64,000 bases of DNA from Spirochaetia bacterium. Its GTDB lineage: Bacteria; Spirochaetota; Spirochaetia; Treponematales; Breznakiellaceae. The stretch is taken from the NCBI GenBank assembly GCA_025997595.1, contig BNUU01000001.1, forward strand, positions 124,001 to 188,000. The letters are read 5' to 3'. The notes beneath the pieces were generated by a model. It was not told the origin of the DNA. It was given only the letters and a program-made list of their open reading frames with translations, and searched no databases. Both the position numbers and the translations under genes were made by a program. The first letter of the stretch is position 1. Every line of letters starts with the position of its first letter. Shown here one piece after another: positions 1 to 8,360 of this stretch.

Positions 1-588
1 ATAGTTTCTGTCGGCAAGTGCGGTAAGCCATTCGCGGGTCGCGGCGGCGGATGTTTCCGCGTCAGCTTCCCGCAGGATATCAGGACTGTTGCGATCCATG
101 TTGACCTTGCCCACCATGGACACCAGTCCGGATTCTTCCAGAAGGTCCATTAGTATTACTGTGGCGGGTACGTGAATGGTGGCAAAGATGCAGAAACGGG
201 TATTGGGACTCCGCTTTAAATGTTCAGTTAAAAGACCGTAGGCCAGCCGGGCATATTCGGCGTCACGGTATTTTGCCTCCTCGGGGAAGGCGTGTTTTTC
301 GAGCCAGCTTAAAAGCTCCAGGTCCATGCCAAGGCTTCTGAAGCTGAATTGAGGGGCATGCATGTGGAGATCGGTCAGACCGGGGAGGATTAGGCGGCCC
401 GTGTAGTCGATGAGGGGGAAGCCCGCAAAGGCCTCGGGCAAACGGGGGAACACCCCCGCGGATTTACCCTTCTCGCAGACCAGATAGCTGTTTTCAAAGG
501 TCTCCAGCCTTGTTTGAGTTTTACTGTAAGCGATATCGCCCTTTAATGCAAAATTTTGTGATGCCACTTCCATGACTATGAAATACAT
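1..588 (-). CDS. guaD: Guanine deaminase (amidohydrolase), 3' end outside the window
   Basis: Zn-dependent amidohydrolase that would convert guanine to xanthine in purine salvage. The N-terminal 196 codons are present; the gene runs off the left edge. Visible are the hallmark PGLTDLHMHAPQF, whose HxH binds the metal, and the guanine-deaminase-like segment LELLSWLEKHAFPEE. Two ATG starts exist, at 588 and 573; I chose 588 because a weak AGAG lies just upstream and 573 has nothing. It is divergent from the thioesterase gene, with only 47 bp between start codons, so promoters must overlap. The catalytic C-terminal half cannot be checked, so another amidohydrolase specificity remains possible. 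Confidence 0.8.
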   Translation of the reverse strand, partial: MYFIVMEVASQNFALKGDIAYSKTQTRLETFENSYLVCEKGKSAGVFPRLPEAFAGFPLIDYTGRLILPGLTDLHMHAPQFSFRSLGMDLELLSWLEKHAFPEEAKYRDAEYARLAYGLLTEHLKRSPNTRFCIFATIHVPATVILMDLLEESGLVSMVGKVNMDRNSPDILREADAETSAAATREWLTALADRNY

Positions 589-635
589 TTACTCTGCTGT
601 CAATATGTGTGTATAGTAAGACAAGGAGAGCGCCG

Positions 636-1358
636 ATGTATCAAATTAAAACCCAGGTCTTTTTGAGCGGCAGCGATGTAAACGGACGGCTCAGGTTTGA
701 CGCCGCAATGGATATGATGCAGGACTGTTCTGTTCTGTGGACCGAATCGGAGATCGAATTCAAAAAATATCTTATTGATAATAACCTCATCATGATCCTG
801 GTAAACCGCCAGGCCGATGTTTTGCGCATGCCCCTTTACAAAGAGCATCTTACCGTTGAAACCTCGATATACGAATGTAAGGGCGCCTTTGGTATGCGCA
901 ATACGGTTATCTATGACGATAGTCATAAGCCCTGCATTGTCAGCTGGGCCACCGGGGCCTTTGTTGATTTCAATACCGCACGTCCCTTCAGGCTTCCCCC
1001 GGAAATTAATAATGCTATTGCGCTTGATTCGAAAATTGAAATGGAATATGCGGGAAGAAGAATTGATGTACCGGAATCGTCGGACCTTCTGTCCGAAGAT
1101 AAAAAATTTCCACCCCTTGTTGTTACCTCATTGGATATAGATCTTAACCGGCACATGAACAACGGGCGGTATGTAAAAGCCGCCATGGACTTTCTGCCCG
1201 ATGATTTTATCATTTCCCGTTTCAGGGTTGAATACAAAAAGCCCGCCGCCAAAGGAGATCTGTTGTATCCTGTTATCAAGTACACATATCCGCACAACAT
1301 ATATATTCTGCTTGCAGACGAAACCGGCAGTCCCTATACGGTGATGGAGTTTTCTTAG
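636..1358 (+). CDS. Acyl-ACP thioesterase (FatA/FatB-like)
   Basis: Predicted to hydrolyse acyl-ACP to free fatty acid in the cytoplasm. The 240-aa protein has the double hot-dog layout of bacterial acyl-ACP thioesterases. The C-terminal half carries the diagnostic DIDLNRHMNNGRYV, with the Asn and His of the active site. The ATG at 636 follows AGGAG with good spacing; an upstream GTG at 609 has no ribosome site. A bidirectional terminator follows, and the next gene (cstA) is convergent. Family is clear; chain-length preference is not. Confidence 0.88.
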   Translation: MYQIKTQVFLSGSDVNGRLRFDAAMDMMQDCSVLWTESEIEFKKYLIDNNLIMILVNRQADVLRMPLYKEHLTVETSIYECKGAFGMRNTVIYDDSHKPCIVSWATGAFVDFNTARPFRLPPEINNAIALDSKIEMEYAGRRIDVPESSDLLSEDKKFPPLVVTSLDIDLNRHMNNGRYVKAAMDFLPDDFIISRFRVEYKKPAAKGDLLYPVIKYTYPHNIYILLADETGSPYTVMEFS

Positions 1359-1381
1359 AGAAAAAGCTGTCGTAAACAACA

Positions 1382-1409
1382 GGGCTGCCCAACGGACAGC
1401 CCCTTTTTT
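1382..1409. terminator. Bidirectional rho-independent terminator
   Basis: GGGCTG and CAGCCC arms flank a short loop and are followed by six T. It sits between the convergent thioesterase and cstA genes. An A-rich run on the other flank (1361-1366) is further away, so termination is probably best for the plus-strand gene. Confidence 0.7.
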
Positions 1410-1411
1410 AA

Positions 1412-2920
1412 CTAATCTTTGAGGGTATTTTTCTGTTTGATACCGATAAGCGGGACAAACAGGGCAAACAGCACGACGGCAAGGACAAGTCCAATCACGA
1501 TACCTACGGTATAGGTGACGTCACTGCTGCCGGTTACTTTGGTAAGCGTCGGGCCGAGACATTCATTCGCCGTAAAGAAGTAGCTCGTCACTACCACGGT
1601 CATGAAAGTTGCCGGAATCAGGGTGAGCCAGTAGAACTTGCCGGTTTTGGCAAGGTAGGCGCTCACCGCCCATAACGCAATCGTCGCCAGGGTCTGGTTT
1701 GTCCACGCGAAATAGCGCCACAGAATGTTGAAGTTGGCCGCGCTCTTGATGGCAAACAGCACGAGGGCAATACCAATGGCGAACAAGGGAATAGCAATAA
1801 CAAAGCGGTTCTTGAGCGGCTTTTGGTCATACTTCATGGAATCGGCAATGGTGAGCCGCGCACTGCGGAACGCCGTATCGCCGGAGGTAATCGGGCAGGC
1901 CACAACACCAAGGACGGCGAGTACACCGCCAATCCACCCCATGAGCTCTGTGGAGGATGTGGTAACGATACCGGCGGCGCCGCCCAGTTTTTTCATTGCA
2001 TCCGCAAGACCGGGAACGCCGTTCCAGTATCCCAGGGCAACGGCAGCCCAAATCATGGCGATGATGCCTTCAAGAATCATGGCGCCGTAGAAGACCTTTT
2101 TACCTTCCTTCTCGCTCTTGAGACAGCGCGCCATAAGCGGCGACTGGGTGGCATGGAAGCCGGAAATTGCCCCGCAGGCAATCGAAATGAACAGGAACGG
2201 GAACACATGGGATAGGATCGTGCCCTGGGCACGTCCGGGGTTCAGGTTTTGAAAGGCAAACTCCGGTACCTGGGACATCTTGCCCGTTGCAAACATCGTG
2301 ATAATGATACCCACACCCATGATGATAAGCGCGGCCCCGAAAATCGGGTAAATCTTACCGATGAGCTTGTCAATCGGGAGGATAGTAGCCAGGATGTAAT
2401 ATGCAATGATAATGACCAGGCAGATGGTATAGACATTGGCTTCCGGGTTGTTCATTCTCACCAGGGTATTGATAACTTGCGCGGGGGTAGTCACGAAGAC
2501 CGCGCCCACGAAAATCAACAATACCACCGAAAACACGCGCATAATGTACAGCGGTGTTTTGCCAAGGTACTTGCCGACGAGTTCCGCGATGGACGCGCCG
2601 TCATTGCGGATGGACAGCATACCAACGGTAAAGTCGTGTACGGCGCCGGCGAAAATACAGCCGAACACAATCCACATAAAGGCGGCCGGACCGAACATGG
2701 CGCCGGCGATGGCGCCGAAAATCGGCCCCGTACCGGCAATGTTGAGGAACTGGATAAGGAGCACCTTTTTCCAGTCCATCTCCACAAAGTCGACCCCGTC
2801 GGCAATCGCGACGGCCGGTGTTTTCCGGTCAGGTTTAATACCGAAAACTTTCTCCGTTACCGTGCCGTAGATCACATACCCCAGTATCAACGCGATAGTT
2901 GATAGAATAAAAGTAATCAT
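1412..2920 (-). CDS. cstA: CstA-family transporter (carbon starvation protein)
   Basis: A 502-aa polytopic inner-membrane protein of the CstA family, whose studied members import pyruvate or peptides. Numerous hydrophobic segments run throughout. The family-typical N-terminal half is present, with FLNIAGTGPIFGAIAGA and a VHDFTVGMLSIRNDG loop. The length is that of short CstA/BtsT-type proteins rather than the roughly 700-aa E. coli form. The start follows AAGGAGG, and a near-consensus sigma-70 promoter lies at 2947-2974. No sensor kinase gene is adjacent. Substrate is inferred from family only. Confidence 0.9.
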   Translation of the reverse strand: MITFILSTIALILGYVIYGTVTEKVFGIKPDRKTPAVAIADGVDFVEMDWKKVLLIQFLNIAGTGPIFGAIAGAMFGPAAFMWIVFGCIFAGAVHDFTVGMLSIRNDGASIAELVGKYLGKTPLYIMRVFSVVLLIFVGAVFVTTPAQVINTLVRMNNPEANVYTICLVIIIAYYILATILPIDKLIGKIYPIFGAALIIMGVGIIITMFATGKMSQVPEFAFQNLNPGRAQGTILSHVFPFLFISIACGAISGFHATQSPLMARCLKSEKEGKKVFYGAMILEGIIAMIWAAVALGYWNGVPGLADAMKKLGGAAGIVTTSSTELMGWIGGVLAVLGVVACPITSGDTAFRSARLTIADSMKYDQKPLKNRFVIAIPLFAIGIALVLFAIKSAANFNILWRYFAWTNQTLATIALWAVSAYLAKTGKFYWLTLIPATFMTVVVTSYFFTANECLGPTLTKVTGSSDVTYTVGIVIGLVLAVVLFALFVPLIGIKQKNTLKD

Positions 2921-2946
2921 AGAACCTCCTTGAGTATTTTATGTTA

Positions 2947-2974
2947 AGTATAAACCGCCTGTGGGGTTTGTCAA
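2947..2974 (-). promoter_or_regulatory. Sigma-70 promoter for cstA
   Basis: On the minus strand TTGACA (2974-2969), a 16-bp spacer and TATACT (2952-2947) lie about 30 bp before the cstA start, which has its own AAGGAGG site. Confidence 0.7.
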
Positions 2975-2992
2975 ATAAATTTGAAAAAAACT

Positions 2993-3439
2993 TTACGGCG
3001 CCGCCAACAACTCCCCTTGCGCCGCCACCGATTGCGCCACCCCGCAGGCTACGGGGACGGCAGGGGGACTCCTTTTATTAAACCGCCGTATAATCATAAG
3101 GGCGATGGCCGCCATGATCATACCCGGTCCGACGATCAGGAGCTCCTTATAGGCCGAAATGCCCAGGAGGGGCAGAACGGCGTCGGCGATACCCGAGCTG
3201 ATGGTAAAAGCGGCAATGCAGATCCCTGTCTGGGCAAAGTTCCTGAATCTTATCTTGTCAAAATCCGATTCAACCCTGACATGATCGCCCACACGGGCAT
3301 GGCAGCGGTTCAGGGCTTCCAGAAAAAAGGAATCCCTGGAAGTACTGCCGCAGCAGCCGCCCCCGGTGACGATCAGCCGTTCCACCTTAACTACCGCCAG
3401 CTCCCCTTTAATATCAGTAACAATACCGGTTTCTTTCAT
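2993..3439 (-). CDS. RseC/MucC-like membrane protein
   Basis: A 148-aa protein resembling the RseC/MucC (SoxR-reducing) family. An N-terminal beta domain (MKETGIVTDIKGELAVVKVE) is followed by a Cys-rich loop, GGGCCGSTS. Two hydrophobic segments follow at about residues 70-90 and 97-117, then a basic, Ala-rich tail. The frame stays open upstream to a TTG at 3502, but the family-like N terminus begins at the ATG at 3439, so I chose that. Family members act with redox or envelope-stress proteins such as RnfC/RseB; no such gene is nearby, so the role here is unknown. Confidence 0.65.
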   Translation of the reverse strand: MKETGIVTDIKGELAVVKVERLIVTGGGCCGSTSRDSFFLEALNRCHARVGDHVRVESDFDKIRFRNFAQTGICIAAFTISSGIADAVLPLLGISAYKELLIVGPGMIMAAIALMIIRRFNKRSPPAVPVACGVAQSVAAQGELLAAP

Positions 3440-3519
3440 CCTTATAATAATCGCCCCAAAACCGGATCCGGTCAAGGGAACGCCGCTTGTATAAATATAC
3501 AATAATCATGCAAAGGAGC

Positions 3520-3548
3520 TTGATTCTTTCCTTTTTTTGGGCTATCAT
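3520..3548 (+). promoter_or_regulatory. Sigma-70 promoter for the BMP transporter operon
   Basis: TTGATT (3520-3525), a 17-bp spacer and TATCAT (3543-3548) lie upstream of the binding-protein gene. The start point would be near 3555, leaving a leader of about 40 nt with a strong GGAGGAAAAGG ribosome site. Confidence 0.55.
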
Positions 3549-3594
3549 CTTTCTGTCTATGTGAATACCACGTCAAAAATTGGAGGAAAAGGTG

Positions 3595-4704
3595 ATGAAA
3601 AAGTTGTTGGTACTTGCCCTGGCCCTGGGCCTGGCGGTTTCCGCCTTTGCGGGCGGGAACAAGAATGCGGCCCCGGCCGCAGGATCGGCTGGCGGGGCAA
3701 AAGCCTCGTCTGATAATGTAAAGGTTGGGTTTGTGTACATCGGGTCGATTCACGATGAAGGCTATACCCAGGCCCACGACAAGGGGCGGCTCGCTATTAA
3801 CGCGCTGGGGATCCAAACCGCCTATATCGAGAATGTGGCGGAGAACGCCGACTGCGAAAAGGCTATCCGGGACCTCATCGACCAGGGCTGTAACGTGATC
3901 TACACCACCAGCTTCGGCTTCATGGACTGGACCATCAAGGTTGCGGCGGACTTCCCCAATGTGAAGTTCGGCCACTGCTCGGGCTACAAGACCGCTTCCA
4001 ATGTTTCTACCTATTTTGGTAAGATATTTCAGGCCCGTTACCTTGCGGGTATCGCCGCGGGTTACAAGACCAAGGTCAACAAGATCGGCTATGTGGCCGC
4101 CTTCCCCATCCCCGAGGTTATTCGGGGGATCAACGCCTTTACCCTGGGGGTTCAGTCGGTGAACCCCAACGCCTCCGTGGAGGTAATCTGGACCAATACC
4201 TGGTACGATCCTGCGGTGGAGAAACAGGCCGCCCTGGAGCTCCTCAACAAGGGTGTTGACGTGGTTGCCCAGCATCAGGATACCACTTCGCCCCAGATTG
4301 CCGCCCAGGAACGGGGAGCCGCCGCCATCGGCTACAACGTGTCCACCCCGGACGCCGCGCCCCGGGCCTACCTTACCGCCCCTCTCTTTCACTGGGACGT
4401 TTTCTATGTGGACGATGTAAAGCACGTCCTCGCCGGGGACTGGGCTTCCCGGGCCTATTGGGAAGGTTTCAGCAACGGGACGGTCACCCTGGATACCCTT
4501 ACCGCCAATAACGATCCCCGCACGGCTCCCGCAGTTGCGGCGGCCCAGGCAAAAATTATTGACGGCAGCCTTGCGCCCTTTACCGGGCCTCTTTCGGACC
4601 AGAGCGGCGCCGTAAAGGTTCCCGCCGGAGTCAAAATGACCGACGACGAAATCTGGAACATGGGCTGGTTTGTTAAAGGGGTCATCGGAGTTATTCCGCA
4701 GTAA
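3595..4704 (+). CDS. BMP-family ABC transporter substrate-binding protein
   Basis: Periplasmic binding protein of the Bmp/PnrA/TmpC family, which binds purine nucleosides or related compounds. The signal peptide (MKKLLVLALALGLAVSAFA) ends in AFA-GG rather than a lipobox Cys, unlike the lipoprotein TmpC of T. pallidum. The mature domain starts with KVGFVYIGSIHDEGYTQAHD, and the family-typical ITTSFGFMD-like and VAAFPIPEVIRGINAFTLG stretches follow. The ATG at 3595 is chosen because GGAGGAAAAGG lies just upstream. It heads a four-gene importer operon with the ATPase and two permeases. Ligand identity (nucleoside, purine or riboflavin) is not determined. Confidence 0.9.
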   Translation: MKKLLVLALALGLAVSAFAGGNKNAAPAAGSAGGAKASSDNVKVGFVYIGSIHDEGYTQAHDKGRLAINALGIQTAYIENVAENADCEKAIRDLIDQGCNVIYTTSFGFMDWTIKVAADFPNVKFGHCSGYKTASNVSTYFGKIFQARYLAGIAAGYKTKVNKIGYVAAFPIPEVIRGINAFTLGVQSVNPNASVEVIWTNTWYDPAVEKQAALELLNKGVDVVAQHQDTTSPQIAAQERGAAAIGYNVSTPDAAPRAYLTAPLFHWDVFYVDDVKHVLAGDWASRAYWEGFSNGTVTLDTLTANNDPRTAPAVAAAQAKIIDGSLAPFTGPLSDQSGAVKVPAGVKMTDDEIWNMGWFVKGVIGVIPQ

Positions 4705-4734
4705 TACTAAGGGGGCTTAAACCGGGATCATAGT

Positions 4735-6267
4735 ATGCCTACTGAACCGTATATCGAGATGCGGCACATTTCAAAACGCTTCGCAACGGTGCAGGCGAAT
4801 GACGACGTGGGCATACAGGTAAACCGGGGGGAGATACTTGCCCTCCTCGGCGAGAATGGTTCCGGCAAAAGTACTCTGGTTAATATGCTCTCAGGGATTT
4901 ATCTGCCGGACGCCGGTTCCATTTTTGTGGGCGGCGTCCGGCAATTTTTTAGATCCCCCCATGATGCCATTGCCGCCGGGATCGGGATGGTGCATCAGCA
5001 TTTCAAACTTATCCCCGTGATGAGCGCCTGGGAAAATATCAGCCTGGGTGAAAAGGGAAAGGGGATAAACGTAAACCCCTTTATTCAAAAGAAAAAAATA
5101 AATGATCGAATTACCGAAATAGAAAAACGCTTCGGTCTTTATACAGACCACAACAAGAAAATTTATGAAATGCCGGTCAGCGAAAAGCAGACCGTAGAGA
5201 TCCTCAAGATTCTTTACCGGGGAGTAACTACCCTGATCCTTGATGAACCCAGCGCGGTGCTGACCCCCCAGGAAACGGCGGGGCTTTTTGCCATGATGCG
5301 GAACATGAAAGACGAGGGCTGCGCCATCATCATTATTACCCATAAACTCAACGAGGTGATGGAAATCAGCGACCGGGTGACGGTGCTGCGGAAAGGGAAG
5401 GCCGTGGGGACCGTCAATACCGCCGAAACCAATTCCCATGAACTGGCGGAGATGATGGTTGGCGGCAGTATCTCCCTTGAGATACACCGGGAAAAACCGG
5501 CGCCTCAACAAGATCCCATGCTGGAAGTAAAATCCCTCAAGCTTGAAAATGCCGATGGTATTAAAGTTATTGATGATATGTCCTTTGCATTATACGGCGG
5601 CGAGATTCTCGGCGTCGCGGGTATTGCCGGCAGCGGTCAAAAGGAACTCTGCGAGATCATCGCGGGACTCCAGCGGGCCGATTCGGGATCGGTTCGTTTT
5701 CAGGGTGAAGAAATGCTGGGCCTTTCCCCCCGCGTCATACGGGATCGGGGGATCAGCATGAGTTTTGTTCCCGAGGACCGGCTGGGGATGGGGCTGGTTG
5801 CGGGGATGAGTGTTTCCGATAACATCCTCCTTAAATCCTACAGTAATACTGCGGGTGTTTTTGTTGACCGTGCGGAAGGCCGGGTCCAGGCTGAAAAGAT
5901 CGTAACGCGTTATGATATTTCCACCCCCTCGGTTCAGCATATGGTGAGGAAACTTTCCGGGGGAAATATACAAAAGGTTTTGCTGGGCCGGGAAATTGAA
6001 ATGCAGCCGAAAATTCTCATCACCGCGTACCCGGTCCGGGGCCTTGATATCGGCGCATCCTACAGCATCTACGATATGCTTAACGAACAGAAGAAGAAGG
6101 GCGTCGCCGTTTTGTACATCGGCGAAGATTTGGACGTACTGCGGGAACTCTGCGACCGCATCATGGTGATCCACGGAGGGGCGGTGATGGATATAACGGA
6201 TCCCCGCAGTTCTACTAAAGAAGACCTGGGGCTCCTGATGCTCGGGCAAAAGCCGGTACGTGTATGA
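4735..6267 (+). CDS. ABC transporter ATPase with two nucleotide-binding domains (nucleoside/sugar type)
   Basis: Cytoplasmic energiser of the BMP importer; a 510-aa duplicated ATPase like RbsA/MglA/NupA. Domain 1 (about 1-245) has Walker A GENGSGKST and Walker B LILDEPSAVL, but the usual LSVGxxQ signature reads MPVSEKQ. Domain 2 (about 260-510) has the degenerate P-loop GIAGSGQKE, an intact LSGGNIQK signature, and ITAYPVRGLDIGA where most homologues have TxPTRGLD. Two near-normal halves in alternate sites are common in this family. The gene overlaps the next by ATGA, so they are translationally coupled. Confidence 0.92.
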   Translation: MPTEPYIEMRHISKRFATVQANDDVGIQVNRGEILALLGENGSGKSTLVNMLSGIYLPDAGSIFVGGVRQFFRSPHDAIAAGIGMVHQHFKLIPVMSAWENISLGEKGKGINVNPFIQKKKINDRITEIEKRFGLYTDHNKKIYEMPVSEKQTVEILKILYRGVTTLILDEPSAVLTPQETAGLFAMMRNMKDEGCAIIIITHKLNEVMEISDRVTVLRKGKAVGTVNTAETNSHELAEMMVGGSISLEIHREKPAPQQDPMLEVKSLKLENADGIKVIDDMSFALYGGEILGVAGIAGSGQKELCEIIAGLQRADSGSVRFQGEEMLGLSPRVIRDRGISMSFVPEDRLGMGLVAGMSVSDNILLKSYSNTAGVFVDRAEGRVQAEKIVTRYDISTPSVQHMVRKLSGGNIQKVLLGREIEMQPKILITAYPVRGLDIGASYSIYDMLNEQKKKGVAVLYIGEDLDVLRELCDRIMVIHGGAVMDITDPRSSTKEDLGLLMLGQKPVRV

Positions 6268-7388
6268 TCCGAATAATAACCCGGCCCGAGGCTTCCCCCT
6301 TGAGGGAAAACCTGCTGCGTGTTGCGGCGGTCCTTGCAGCCCTTGCCGCCTCGGCGTTGATCATGATCCTGATAGGCTTTAATCCCCTGGACATTTATGG
6401 AAAGATCGTTACCGGTTCTCTGGGGTCCGTTTATCGTTTCAAGAACACCATCAACAAGGCAATACCTTTGGCGGCCCTTTCTCTGGGGACGGCAATCGCA
6501 TTCAAGATGAAGTTCTGGAACATCGGCCAGGAAGGCCAGTTCTACCTGGGGGCTTTCGGCGCTTCACTTGTCGCTTTTGCCTTTCCCGATCTGCCTGCGC
6601 CGATTCTGCTTTCATTTATGTTTATCACAGCGTTTCTGTTTGCCGGTCTTTGGGCATTGATTCCCGCCCTGCTGAAGGCCCGTTTCTCCACCAGCGAAAC
6701 CCTGGTCACATTAATGCTGAACTATGTGGCCGCCAAGTGGATCAGTTTCTTGCAGTACGGCCCCTGGCGGGACCCCGCGGGAAGCGGCTTCCCGAAAATT
6801 GCCCCCTTCAGCAAAAACGCCATCCTCCCCGAATTTCTGGGGGTTCACATCGGCTGGATCATTACCCTGATCCTCGCAGTATTACTGTACCTTTTGTTAA
6901 AAAAGACCAAGCTCGGTTACGAGATAGATGTCCTTGGGGAAAGCGAAGCCACCGCCCGCTATGCGGGGATGCGTGTGGTGCGGATCATGATCGTCGCCAT
7001 CATGATCTCCGGGGGGCTCTGCGGCGCCGCGGGGATGATGCAGGCCTCCGCGATTGAGCGTTCCCTTTCTGACCAGCTTTCCGGGGGGCTGGGCTTTACC
7101 GCGGTCATTACTACCTGGCTTGCCCGCCTAAGCCCGCCGGGGATCATCGTGGTGTCCTTTTTGTTTTCCATGTTGATCCAGGGCGGAACCTTTCTGCAAA
7201 GCTCCCTGCAAATTCCCGCCTCCATTTCACAGGTGCTGCAGGGGATCATCATCTTCTTTGTGCTGGGCAGTGAATTTTTTATCCGCTACCGTCTGGTGTG
7301 GACAAGGGCCGAACGCGCCGATGGCAAAGCCGGCAGCAATTCTGCCGAGCGCGGCGGAAGCGCCGCACCAACAGGGGGCCAAAAATGA
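6264..7388 (+). CDS. ABC transporter permease 1 (BPD_transp_2)
   Basis: Inner-membrane permease of the BMP importer, 374 aa, with about eight to nine hydrophobic segments. The family signature region is FWNIGQEGQFYLGAFGA near residue 90. A Glu/Arg-rich cytoplasmic loop, DVLGESEATARYAGM, contacts the ATPase. The C-terminal 25 residues are hydrophilic. The start overlaps the ATPase stop by four bases, and the stop overlaps the next permease the same way. Confidence 0.92.
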   Translation: MIRIITRPEASPLRENLLRVAAVLAALAASALIMILIGFNPLDIYGKIVTGSLGSVYRFKNTINKAIPLAALSLGTAIAFKMKFWNIGQEGQFYLGAFGASLVAFAFPDLPAPILLSFMFITAFLFAGLWALIPALLKARFSTSETLVTLMLNYVAAKWISFLQYGPWRDPAGSGFPKIAPFSKNAILPEFLGVHIGWIITLILAVLLYLLLKKTKLGYEIDVLGESEATARYAGMRVVRIMIVAIMISGGLCGAAGMMQASAIERSLSDQLSGGLGFTAVITTWLARLSPPGIIVVSFLFSMLIQGGTFLQSSLQIPASISQVLQGIIIFFVLGSEFFIRYRLVWTRAERADGKAGSNSAERGGSAAPTGGQK

Positions 7389-8353
7389 TAGCCTTCCTCG
7401 GCGCACTTACCCCTTTTCTGCAGACCGCATTGCAGATGGGGACCCATATTCTTTTCGCGGTCCTCGGCGGGATCCTGTGCGAGAAGGTGGGGAATATGAA
7501 CCTGGGTATCGAGGGGATGATGCTCCTTGGCGCTTCGGTTGGTTTCTCCGCCGCCCTTGCAACTGCAAATCCTGTTGCGGCCATAGCCGCCGCCGGTCTT
7601 GCGGGGGCATTCGGCGCTTTGATATACGCCATCATCACAGTAACGCTGCGGGGTAACCAGGTGGTGACCGGTCTTATCCTGACGATCTTCGGGACCGGGG
7701 TCTCGGGCTTTCTGGGGAAAAGTCTTGCGGGAAAGGCACTGCCTGATGCCATATCGCAGGCCTTCGCCCCGGTCTCCGTACCATTACTGCACCGCATCCC
7801 AATCATCGGAACTATTTTCTTTGAACAGAGCCCCTATGTGCTTGCGGGCATAGTCCTCGCAATTCTCCTCTACATTTACTTTCAATACACCCGCGCGGGG
7901 ATGAATGTCCGGGCGGTGGGGGAAGACCCCGCCGTGGCTGACGCCTCGGGCATACCGGTAAGTCTCTATAAATACATCCACATTGTGGGTGGCGGTTTTT
8001 TATGCGGTGTCGGCGGGGCCTATCTTTCCCTGGTTTTTGTACCCCGGTGGCAGGAGAACATCACCGCCGGCGCCGGCTGGATAGCGGTGGCGCTGATCAT
8101 CTTCAGCACCTGGAACCCCCTGCGGGCAATCTTTGCCGCATATCTCTTCGGCGCGCTCAAGGGTGTGGGCTTCAAGTTTCAGAATATCGACATCTCCCTT
8201 TTTGGAACGCGGATAGTCTTTTATCCCCAGCTTCTCGACATGCTGCCCTATCTGGCAACCATTCTGGTTCTGGTGCTTATTACCCGCAAAAAACAGAAGA
8301 AGTACCAGCCCCCCGCCGGGCTGGGCACGCCCTATTTCCGGGAAGAGCGGTAA
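7385..8353 (+). CDS. ABC transporter permease 2 (BPD_transp_2)
   Basis: Second permease of the importer, 322 aa. It shows the conserved GNMNLGIEGMMLLGA stretch and the coupling loop RAVGEDPAVADASGI. The frame is open further upstream, but the ATG at 7385 overlaps the preceding stop as ATGA and gives a normal length. It is the last gene of the operon. The following gene is convergent and only 7 bp away, with no visible terminator between them. Confidence 0.92.
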   Translation: MIAFLGALTPFLQTALQMGTHILFAVLGGILCEKVGNMNLGIEGMMLLGASVGFSAALATANPVAAIAAAGLAGAFGALIYAIITVTLRGNQVVTGLILTIFGTGVSGFLGKSLAGKALPDAISQAFAPVSVPLLHRIPIIGTIFFEQSPYVLAGIVLAILLYIYFQYTRAGMNVRAVGEDPAVADASGIPVSLYKYIHIVGGGFLCGVGGAYLSLVFVPRWQENITAGAGWIAVALIIFSTWNPLRAIFAAYLFGALKGVGFKFQNIDISLFGTRIVFYPQLLDMLPYLATILVLVLITRKKQKKYQPPAGLGTPYFREER

Positions 8354-8360
8354 CGCCGGC

